Shown here piece by piece: positions 1 to 5,969 of a stretch of 5,969 bases of DNA. The DNA lies in NCBI GenBank assembly GCA_964517495.1, contig CAZFER010000146.1:1-5969 (forward strand), read 5' to 3'. A program made the position numbers and the translations under genes. Each line of letters starts with the position of its first letter. Position 1 is the first letter of the stretch. The notes below the pieces were generated by a model. It had not been told where the DNA came from. It made no database searches and saw nothing but the letters and a program-made list of their open reading frames with translations. Origin of the DNA: CAZFER01 sp964517495. GTDB lineage: Bacteria; Hinthialibacterota; Hinthialibacteria; Hinthialibacterales; Hinthialibacteraceae.

Positions 1-813
1 GTTGATCCACCCAAGAAGTATTTCCATATCCATATGGGGAAGAGAATGAAACCTTATACAAACTTGCAGAACTCGGTGCATTTGCATCTTCAATCTCAAA
101 AACAACCGCAGATTGAGTAGATATATCCAAATAATATGGCCAGTTTGCTTTATTATAATAAAACCATACTGCCCCCCATTTTTCTCCTCGTGCATTTTTC
201 CATGTACAAAACATCAGATTTACATAATTAATTTCCTTTCCACCATAAAAAACATGAGGAGCGTAAGTGACATTTCTTTTACTATAGGCTTTTAACCATG
301 TACTTGTTCCACGTGACAAGCCTGGTTTACCTGCAGAATCATCATGTAGCAGTTGTGCAGCTTTTCTTACTGCTCTTGACGTATCAGCATCTGTGGATAA
401 AAACCAACCCGTATCCTCAGGATTCTGTGGGTGTTGGTAATACATTGAATAATCCCACAAATAATTTGAAGAGGATCGCATGGATACATCCATAAGTATC
501 CTTCTCATATAATAAACAGCTTGTGTCAATTGATTGGCGCCAATACAGGACCAATTTGTTCCTGTCGCTGGGCTAAATGCATATTCTGTTACAGCAAATC
601 GAGGTGTATATCCTGAAACATCACAAATATCCTCCAACGTGTTTAAACGTTCAATCCATTCTCTACGACTACCATCTTCATCTCTATCATCCTCTGACGA
701 CCAGGTAAAAAGTCGGTTCAGGGATTTATGCTGGAACGCTTCTATCTCATACACTGTGTAATATGACTCTCCCCGTGTGTGTTGAAACGGATTATCCAAT
801 TTGGTTGTGTGAT
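1..813 (-). pseudogene. 3' remnant of a clan GH-A-like glycosidase paralogue, truncated by the IS
   Basis: One continuous minus-strand frame runs from the IS border to the left edge without a stop, so the C-terminus lies outside. It aligns by eye with residues from about 430 onward of the large glycosidase at 3766-5969. Shared blocks include AVTEYAFSP against ALTEYGFSP, QAVYYMRR against QALYYLRA, YYQHPQNPEDTGW against YFQHPRNPVETGF, and VNLMFCTWKN against YTAWCAWQN. The candidate nucleophile Glu is encoded at 584-586. The upstream half, with the acid/base Glu and any DNRLRE-like module, is absent. There is no start codon context or ribosome binding site at the beginning, and the frame passes directly into IS sequence. 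The copies are clearly diverged in protein and DNA, so this is an old paralogue and not a recent duplicate. It is most likely non-functional because half the barrel is missing. That the family is a glycosidase is inferred from motifs; the homology between the two copies is seen directly. Confidence 0.8.
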
Positions 814-840
814 GGGCTTGAGGGATTCTCACTTCTAAAA
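814..840. repeat. Candidate left terminal inverted repeat of the IS
   Basis: It begins GGGCTT and contains CTTCTAAAATC further in. Read inward from the other end, the right side begins GGGCTT and contains ATTACTAAAAAC. Only the outer six bases match exactly; the inner match needs gaps. It lies just beyond the transposase stop codon and where glycosidase homology ends, as expected of an IS end. Confidence 0.4.
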
Positions 841-859
841 TCAAGAAAAATATGGCGTT

Positions 860-2446
860 TTATGCTCTTGCCGCTTGAAATATATTCCATCCCAGCACTT
901 TCATTGTGACGGCCAGGCGCACCTTGGCCAAGCCTCTTACTCTCAAGCGCTCCATTCCCAGTTTCTGTTTGAGTTTGGCGTTCACCGCCTCGATGCCCGA
1001 ACGCCACCGGTACTTTTGGCGGAACTCATCCGACTCCTCCGCTACTCGCCGTTGGGCCAGCCTCATCTGCTTGGCCGTGTAATCGATCTTATGATTTTTA
1101 TCCTTGCCCACGCTGCAATAGTCTTGATGTTCGCAATTTTCGCATGTCGCTGGTTCAAAAAAAACTCTCGATCCGTCGTTTGGTCCAGGGACAACCTTCC
1201 TGGGAGGCTATTCCGCCGGACAAGCCGTGATTTCACCGATTGTTTCATCCACGGTAAAATCATTCAGAATCAATTCATTCTCTTTGCTCTTCGGTTTCCC
1301 CATGGTGGGGGCAATGAAGTCTACGTTCTCTTCCGCTGCCTGCTGCACATTATCATCACTTCCATACGCACTGTCGGCCAGCAACTCCTCCGGGGCGCAT
1401 CCCCGCTCCTTTGTTTCCTGGATGGCGGGGGGCGGCGCTTCGCTGTCACTGTGATTGGCTGGTTCTACATTTACGTATGTAATTAAATCCGGTGTCTCGG
1501 CCTCGCCCTCTGGTTTCCCATCCTGATAGGTTTCCATGATCTGGGCTTGATAGCCCTCTCCCTTGTGCCCGCTATACCCCGCATCCGGATCAGACGGATT
1601 CTGAAGGCTATCGGATGGTACCGCTTTCGGATCTTTGAGCTCCACCTTGGATTCCTCACCTTCGCCGATCACGGTGCATTGTTCCTTCAGGACACGTTGC
1701 AACATACAAAACACGCCCATCCCACTTACTTTCTTGTGAGAGCGAAAGGTTTCCACCACTCCCAACAAATCCTCCGCCGCCTTCTGCAACGCCTCCTTGG
1801 CTTCTGTCGGTTTTACCTGAGAAAAGTAACCTTTCTTTTTTCCCAGATAACGTTCGACCAATTTGGGATCAACTCTTTTTTTCAGTAGGCGGGGATGTTC
1901 GCATTCCATCACGTTTAAAAATTTTTCAATCCTTTTGCGAATCAACTCCAATCGGCTCAAGCGGCGCATGTTCGACCGGATGTGCGTGGAATCCAACCGC
2001 TGTTTCTTCGTTGAGATATTCAATTTATCCAGCAGGATATCGGTTAACAAGCGAAACAGAATGCCATCGATTTCCTTCTCAATTACAAGGGCGCGATAAG
2101 TGCGCAGCGTTCGTTCGCACAAATATTTTGAGTCATCATCCTCCAGCACCAGGTTTAGGGCATAATGCCATTCGGTGTTGAACGCCAACTGGCGCGTCGT
2201 TTCATTATCCGTCAGATCAAACATCTGTTGCAACACCACTATGCCAAGTATGGTTCGTAATTCTTTGGTCGGACGCCCCATGCTGCCATGAAAACAGGCT
2301 TTGATCTCATCGACAGGAATTTTCATCAGCAAGGTGTCTCGAAAAAGGCCGGACCAGCCCGATTCAAGAAGCACTTTGCGTTTGGGGCCGAGAAAATCAA
2401 ATGGATCGATCAGATAGTCCTGCTGGGGGGAATCGATTCGCCGCAT
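860..2446 (-). pseudogene. IS1182-like DDE transposase interrupted by an in-frame TAG
   Basis: DNA cut-and-join enzyme of the surrounding IS. Reading from ATG at 2446, residues 1-412 run to TAG at 1208-1210. The same frame then continues without another stop to TAA at 860-862, giving 528 residues if the TAG is ignored, a normal length for the family. The N-terminal part (about 30-115) has the DUF772-like pattern GRPTKELRTILGIVVLQQM followed by QLAFNTEWHYAL. The candidate DDE triad is D152 (LDSTHIRSN), D358 (LADSAYGS) and E486 (RWRSGIEAVNAKLK). The last lies after the TAG, so the 412-residue product would lack the catalytic Glu. A Cys cluster (C409, C435, C438, C444) flanks the interruption. 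The C-terminus, LRVRGLAKVRLAV, is also typical. The cause is a single base change with no frameshift, so the copy is recently inactivated, rescued by suppression, or a sequencing error. The IS1182 family name is from memory of the motifs. Confidence 0.85.
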
Positions 2447-2454
2447 TTTTCACT

Positions 2455-2460
2455 CTCACC
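2455..2460 (-). promoter_or_regulatory. Ribosome binding site of the transposase
   Basis: GGTGAG on the minus strand lies eight bases before the ATG at 2446. It supports this start over any internal Met and places the N-terminus at MRRIDSP. Confidence 0.6.
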
Positions 2461-2493
2461 TATTGGAATTCGGGACATTATTCTATACCATGT

Positions 2494-2522
2494 ATTATAG
2501 TGTGATTTCATCCGCTGTGGAA
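2494..2522 (-). promoter_or_regulatory. Candidate transposase promoter
   Basis: A perfect TATAAT -10 box sits at 2494-2499 on the minus strand, about 50 bases upstream of the transposase start. Seventeen bases further upstream is TTCCAC (2517-2522), a poor -35 that shares only the first two bases with the consensus. The promoter would lie inside the IS, as expected for an element that carries its own expression signal. Confidence 0.4.
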
Positions 2523-2534
2523 GATTTATTTTCT

Positions 2535-2566
2535 GTTTTTAGTAATTTTCACGCACTTTTAAGCCC
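2535..2566. repeat. Candidate right terminal inverted repeat of the IS
   Basis: AAGCCC at 2561-2566 is the complement of GGGCTT at 814-819, with loosely matching A/T-rich sequence inside. It lies upstream of the transposase promoter candidate, at the expected distance for an IS end. The match is short and could be chance. Confidence 0.35.
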
Positions 2567-2696
2567 GACTTTTTGCCGGGTCGTCATAAATGGGATTCCA
2601 CCCTTGGCTCCTTTGCACGGTACAAATGGTGGGTGAGGCCGTAAACGGCACGGCTTTGAACTCACTCTAATTGGCTAATACACCCATATGATACAA
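2567..2696. other. Gene-free spacer with nested inverted repeats
   Basis: The space between the WD40 stop and the IS holds several pairable segments. GGGTGAG (2631-2637) pairs with CTCACTC (2661-2667) through seven bases, including one G-T. Inside it, GCCG (2638-2641) pairs with CGGC (2646-2649). An alternative fold pairs CACCC (2599-2603) with GGGTG (2631-2635), around TTTG (2612-2615) and CAAA (2623-2626). CCCG at 2564-2567 and CGGG at 2577-2580 form a further weak stem at the IS border. None is followed by a T-run on the minus strand, so this is not a classical intrinsic terminator of the upstream operon. It is GC-richer than the WD40 gene. It could be a mobile or interspersed repeat, a structured RNA, or debris from a lost gene. 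Confidence 0.45.
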
Positions 2697-3746
2697 TTAT
2701 TCAAATTCAGATTGTGTGATGATAGAGGTTAAATCACTTATATCCCAAATATTTACATTTGTACCATTGACTGTATAAAATCGCGTATTATCCTGAAACA
2801 AGCCTACTTCATAATCGTTACCATAGGGAGAAGTCATTTCCTGTTCATTTTTGAATGGGTATTCTCTTACTATTTCACCTGTTGATACGTTATATATTCT
2901 TCTATTGATGTTCATTTTATCTTTTTGAAAACCTCCAACTATTACAAATTTGCCATCATTTGTAATTGCTAACTTATTTTGTCCGTTATTGGGTAGATTG
3001 TTTTTAGGGAAAGAATTACTGTTGATCAGTTCTATTTTATTATAACTAATATATTTGTACATTTCACCTATAAACAAATATTTCCAATTCCTTGAAATAG
3101 TAGTATGAAGAAAATAGTGATAACGTCGAGATATTTCATCGTTTTCCAGATTATAAAAGTAAATATGAGATATTTCAGTAATTAAAATAATATTTCCCTT
3201 AGGAGACAACACCATATCTTTAACAAAACCACCTCTATCTATTCGTTTTAATTCAGTACCTTTTTTTACATCCCAAACCTGGATAGATCCTTCACTATCA
3301 CAAGTAATTATTCTTTCACAATCTGGCGTAAAATGGGCTGATACCATCCCTAAATAACCAATTAATTCCTTATTTTCAGTTTTTGTAAGGCTTGTTATTC
3401 GAAATTTCTTATTACCAGTATGCAAATCGTACAAATCTCCCATATAATGTTCATAACCTACGAAGACGTGTTTTGCATCTGGTGAAAACTTTATTGTGGT
3501 TATACGTCGGTTTTTATATTCATGCTGCGGAAAAAACTTTTGTAACATATCACCTGTTTGAAAATCCCACAAAATAAAATCGTATACACCTGTGATGATT
3601 TTACTTCCATCGTGAGTTATATCAACTTGTGGAGGATATTCATTCTCATTAGGAGATGGAATCGTTAATATAGGCTGAGCAACAGAAAAATTTGTTATTG
3701 AAACAAAGAGGTATGAGAATAATATTAAATAATTTCTAATTTTCAT
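2697..3746 (-). CDS. Secreted WD40-repeat beta-propeller protein
   Basis: Encodes 349 residues. The start is ATG at 3746 because AAGGAG lies eight bases upstream and because it yields a clean Sec signal peptide: a short KIR basic end, a hydrophobic stretch at about 5-19, then SVAQ with likely cleavage near residue 24. An upstream ATG at 3806 is in frame but would bury this signal and overlap the preceding gene. The mature part is a series of WD40-like blades: about 41-65 (DGSKIITG then LWDFQTG), 85-111 (FSPDAKHVFVG), 137-165 (FTPDCERIITCDSEG then VWDVKKG, the most canonical), 178-200, 257-290 (NDGKFVIVGG) and a last strand at 329-337 (VNIWDISD). That fits a six- or seven-bladed propeller in the periplasm or outside the cell. 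No catalytic residues are evident; such propellers usually bind proteins or other partners. It starts 19 bases after the glycosidase stop, so co-transcription is likely. It is strongly AT-rich. The partner is unknown. Confidence 0.88.
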   Translation of the reverse strand: MKIRNYLILFSYLFVSITNFSVAQPILTIPSPNENEYPPQVDITHDGSKIITGVYDFILWDFQTGDMLQKFFPQHEYKNRRITTIKFSPDAKHVFVGYEHYMGDLYDLHTGNKKFRITSLTKTENKELIGYLGMVSAHFTPDCERIITCDSEGSIQVWDVKKGTELKRIDRGGFVKDMVLSPKGNIILITEISHIYFYNLENDEISRRYHYFLHTTISRNWKYLFIGEMYKYISYNKIELINSNSFPKNNLPNNGQNKLAITNDGKFVIVGGFQKDKMNINRRIYNVSTGEIVREYPFKNEQEMTSPYGNDYEVGLFQDNTRFYTVNGTNVNIWDISDLTSIITQSEFE

Positions 3747-3754
3747 GATGAGTT

Positions 3755-3760
3755 CTCCTT
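3755..3760 (-). promoter_or_regulatory. Ribosome binding site of the WD40 gene
   Basis: AAGGAG on the minus strand, eight bases from the ATG at 3746, within the 19-base gap after the glycosidase TAG stop (3766-3768). It decides the start of the WD40 gene and argues that this TAG is a genuine stop. Confidence 0.85.
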
Positions 3761-3765
3761 TTTTT

Positions 3766-5969
3766 CTAATTAGGATTAATAAATCGAATAAAAATCGGAT
3801 TTTCATTTACAATCGTATAATCATCATTTAAATTATTATCTTCAATTGTGATTCTTGTTTTTCCTGTATTAGGTGTATTTGGTAGCACATTTAAAGAATA
3901 GGCATTTGTTGATAGTGTATCCAAGGTCGGCGTTGATTTATTAAAATTAAATTGATAAACAAATCTGTTTGTATATGCAGCTGAAATAACAGCATCAAAA
4001 TCAACAGTTCTACTTGAAATAGTAGGTGCATAAAAATGATTATCTTCTTCATAACGCCATATAGCCAACCAAATTTCATCTTCATTACTTGTGAAAATGT
4101 TTTGCCATGCACACCATGCAGTGTAATCAGGAAATATCTCTATGTAGTTTATGGGAGTGATAATAGTATAATCTAGACTATTGAGACCAAGAGTATTACT
4201 ACCGAATAATTCTCTTGGAATCATTCTAATTTTCTGATTTGATCCATAAGGTGGATTAACCGAATCGTTCTCATGAAATCCTGTTTCAACTGGATTCCTT
4301 GGGTGTTGAAAATATTGGATGTGCTTCCACCCAATACCAGCAATAGTATGATCCCATATATTTCCTTGCATAGTAGCTTTGATCAATGATGCTCTTAAAT
4401 AATACAATGCTTGAGAATATTCACCTGCACCACTATGAGGAGCCCAAGGATTATCATTTTGGGGACTAAAACCATATTCAGTAAGTGCAAAATCAGGTAT
4501 ATATCCTTCATCATCACATATATCGAAAATTTCCTTCAATCTTTTTTGAAATAGCGACCTTGGTGTATTGAGAGAATCAAACGAGTAATATTCAGGACTC
4601 CAATGACCACTATACGAATGAATGGCTATTGTATCTGGTAAAAGATCGTTGTTTCCATTCGATTGATTTTGGCAGCGATCAATAAAACCACGAATGAAAT
4701 CTCCTGCACTGCCATAACCACTTGTTGAAGCATCCCAAATAAGGGATTCATGTTTTTCGATGCTCCCACCGCTAATGAGTTCTATATCTTTTCCCCAATC
4801 CTTTTCACGAATTGCATTTCTCGCTGCTAAATAGTAATTTGCAAATTCTGCACCATTAGACTCATTTCCATACCATATTGTTTCAAGTGGATCTGGATTT
4901 GTACCCCACTCATCTTCTTCTTCGTTTCCCAATTCAATTGCAATCACATATCCATTTCTGATATTGTCATCCACAGAATCATAATACCAAAGTTCATCAG
5001 ATTCCAATCGATTCAATACATGTGTTGCATATGTTGATGGATAAGTAAATCCCGCTGCAGGAAAGACTAATATAAATCTCGCCTCACTGTCCTGATTTAC
5101 AATTTGATCAATAAAAGCTTGAACTTGGCTTTCGTTATCACCTCCGGCAAAATATCTGTAAACATTGAATTTATCTTGCTTTGCTTTAGTTTGACGCTGC
5201 GCAGGTGTGCTCCCTGAAGAATGATATCCCGCACCTATATCAATTCCAAAAATTGATGGATAAAAATGCACTGTAAGAGTAGGTAAGTTAGAAGTGTTGT
5301 CAGTGGTATTTATACACCATACATCTGAGGTTGAATCTATTACTTTAATGAGAAAACCTTTGTCACCATTATCGTATAAATTTGTACTTAAATGAGATTT
5401 AAATGCTTGAGTCACATCAAATTCAATATATCCTTCTGTGGAAGGCAATTTAACAGAAGGGCTTGCATATTTTAATGATTCAAAATTTCCACCAAACCAA
5501 CTACACGTTCCAAATCCACAATCATTCCATGTTACGGATGACATGTACCAATCTGAAGTTACTTTACAAGCCCTCGCTTTTATACTACCTGGATTCGAAG
5601 GGGCATCTGATACATAAAGTTTCAAAATAGCAGAATCGATAGCTCTTCCACTACCTAATTCTGTACTCGAATGTGCTATACCCATCAAAATTCTATATTC
5701 ACTATTAGCACTATTCCCTAAATACATATATTGATTTGTACCATAATTTGAATTAGGTTGCCCCTCTGAAATATATGAATCATATATATCCCCTCCATGA
5801 TAAAATCCTTCACCTTCAAAAATATGGGATGGATCAATCACCACATCCCCCTCTGGCGCATTCGCCAAGTCCCCAAGGTGCGCCGACATCTCCGCTATCC
5901 CAGCCGCGTTGCGTTTCAGGCGCCATTGTTGTTGTGAGCGGATGGGATTTTCAAAATCCAGAATGCGCT
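3766..5969 (-). CDS. DNRLRE-like module plus clan GH-A-like glycosidase, 5'-partial
   Basis: The frame is open from TAG at 3766-3768 to the right edge; the first in-window Met is at 5889 (numbering below starts there, 707 residues). That Met has no well-spaced ribosome binding site and no signal peptide follows it, so the true start is probably outside. Residues ~33-210 resemble a DNRLRE beta-sandwich (DSYISEGQPNSNYGTNQYMYLGN split here as DSYIS, NSNYG, YLGN; later SVTWNDCG and KGFLIKV), a module common in surface and polysaccharide-acting proteins. Residues ~213-560 look like a TIM barrel: candidate acid/base E323 in ELGNEEE, H424 and Y426 in IAIHSYSG, candidate nucleophile E471 in ALTEYGFSP. 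Residues ~575-705 form a likely beta domain. The expected role is hydrolysis of an extracellular polysaccharide; the substrate and GH family are not recognised. It precedes the WD40 gene in one transcription unit. The first ~130 bases are GC-rich, unlike the rest. Part of the same family survives as a broken copy at 1-813. Confidence 0.82.
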   Translation of the reverse strand, partial: RILDFENPIRSQQQWRLKRNAAGIAEMSAHLGDLANAPEGDVVIDPSHIFEGEGFYHGGDIYDSYISEGQPNSNYGTNQYMYLGNSANSEYRILMGIAHSSTELGSGRAIDSAILKLYVSDAPSNPGSIKARACKVTSDWYMSSVTWNDCGFGTCSWFGGNFESLKYASPSVKLPSTEGYIEFDVTQAFKSHLSTNLYDNGDKGFLIKVIDSTSDVWCINTTDNTSNLPTLTVHFYPSIFGIDIGAGYHSSGSTPAQRQTKAKQDKFNVYRYFAGGDNESQVQAFIDQIVNQDSEARFILVFPAAGFTYPSTYATHVLNRLESDELWYYDSVDDNIRNGYVIAIELGNEEEDEWGTNPDPLETIWYGNESNGAEFANYYLAARNAIREKDWGKDIELISGGSIEKHESLIWDASTSGYGSAGDFIRGFIDRCQNQSNGNNDLLPDTIAIHSYSGHWSPEYYSFDSLNTPRSLFQKRLKEIFDICDDEGYIPDFALTEYGFSPQNDNPWAPHSGAGEYSQALYYLRASLIKATMQGNIWDHTIAGIGWKHIQYFQHPRNPVETGFHENDSVNPPYGSNQKIRMIPRELFGSNTLGLNSLDYTIITPINYIEIFPDYTAWCAWQNIFTSNEDEIWLAIWRYEEDNHFYAPTISSRTVDFDAVISAAYTNRFVYQFNFNKSTPTLDTLSTNAYSLNVLPNTPNTGKTRITIEDNNLNDDYTIVNENPIFIRFINPN

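Larger units (their letters stand above)
814..2566 (-). mobile_element. IS1182-like insertion sequence (boundaries approximate)
   Basis: The element holds one long transposase reading unit, split by a nonsense codon, with short non-coding ends. It is clearly richer in GC than the neighbouring AT-rich genes: about 63 percent in 1021-1080 against about 37 percent in 4801-4860. The best candidate ends are GGGCTT at 814-819 and its complement AAGCCC at 2561-2566, each followed inward by weakly similar A-rich sequence. On the left, glycosidase homology stops at about this point. The flanks (TGAT left, GACT right) give no target-site duplication. Family assignment rests on the transposase. The ends are a guess to within some tens of bases, mainly on the right, where the neighbouring DNA is unknown. 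Confidence 0.7.

Noticed and set aside
113..761. Three small plus-strand open frames
   Set aside because: All are antisense to the glycosidase remnant, whose homology to the intact copy runs through the whole stretch on the minus strand.
792..1007. Minus-strand open frame of 71 codons across the IS end
   Set aside because: Its frame differs from both the transposase and the glycosidase remnant, and its sequence is low-complexity and without family likeness.
1063..1263. Minus-strand open frame beginning MILPWMKQS
   Set aside because: It overlaps the transposase in another frame. The true frame across this stretch is the one with the TAG, since it joins the conserved motifs on both sides, so no frameshift needs to be invoked.
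875..1486. Open frame of 203 codons on the plus strand
   Set aside because: It lies antisense to the transposase, whose motifs are clear on the other strand. It has no recognisable domain and is a typical shadow of GC-richer coding DNA. The same holds for plus-strand frames at 1227-1454, 1547-1888, 1863-2099 and 2288-2500.
1208..3768. General reassignment of TAG to an amino acid in this organism
   Set aside because: The glycosidase ends at TAG (3766-3768), directly before the ribosome binding site of the next gene, as a true stop would. The transposase TAG alone is not enough evidence for a changed code.
3747..3806. Earlier start for the WD40 protein at 3806
   Set aside because: It would add 20 residues in front of a good signal peptide and overlap the end of the glycosidase. 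The ATG at 3746 has an AAGGAG at ideal spacing.
3891..4112. Minus-strand open frame of 73 codons
   Set aside because: It lies inside the glycosidase gene in another frame, rich in Leu and Ile by composition, with no start signal of its own.
1..5969. tRNA, rRNA or CRISPR array
   Set aside because: I saw no cloverleaf-like segment, no rRNA-like conserved stretch and no regularly spaced direct repeats on either strand.

Overview
All recognisable genes in this window lie on the minus strand, so in transcription order the window reads from right to left. The genes have bacterial Shine-Dalgarno sites, a Sec signal peptide, a large carbohydrate-active enzyme with a DNRLRE-type module, a secreted beta-propeller and an insertion sequence. 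This suggests an IS-rich, probably Gram-negative bacterium with an extracellular polysaccharide-degrading lifestyle, as found in uncultured lineages rich in WD40 and DNRLRE proteins. The phylum cannot be fixed from this sequence, and I recognise no named gene.

Right part (3766-5969): a large protein whose start lies beyond the right edge. It has a DNRLRE-like beta-sandwich, then a TIM-barrel glycosidase resembling clan GH-A (candidate acid/base E323, candidate nucleophile E471), then a C-terminal beta domain. Its first ~130 visible bases are GC-rich, the rest AT-rich. Nineteen bases downstream begins a secreted WD40 beta-propeller (2697-3746) with a strong ribosome binding site. The two look like an operon for an exported carbohydrate-acting enzyme and a partner propeller.

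Middle (2567-2696): a gene-free spacer with nested inverted repeats. Next comes an IS1182-like insertion sequence of about 1.75 kb (roughly 814-2566). Its DDE transposase is interrupted by one in-frame amber codon (1208-1210), placed so that the catalytic Glu is cut off.

Left part (1-813): the 3' portion of a second, diverged copy of the same glycosidase family. It starts abruptly at the IS end, keeps the nucleophile Glu, lacks the acid/base half and the DNRLRE-like module, and runs off the left edge. The missing 5' half is not on the other side of the IS, so this is not a simple insertion. An IS-associated deletion or rearrangement in a former cluster of glycosidase paralogues fits best.

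The main points of interest are the glycosidase/propeller pair, which may be an undescribed carbohydrate-active system, the paralogue remnant at the IS border, the amber-split transposase, and the composition break inside the open frame at the right edge.
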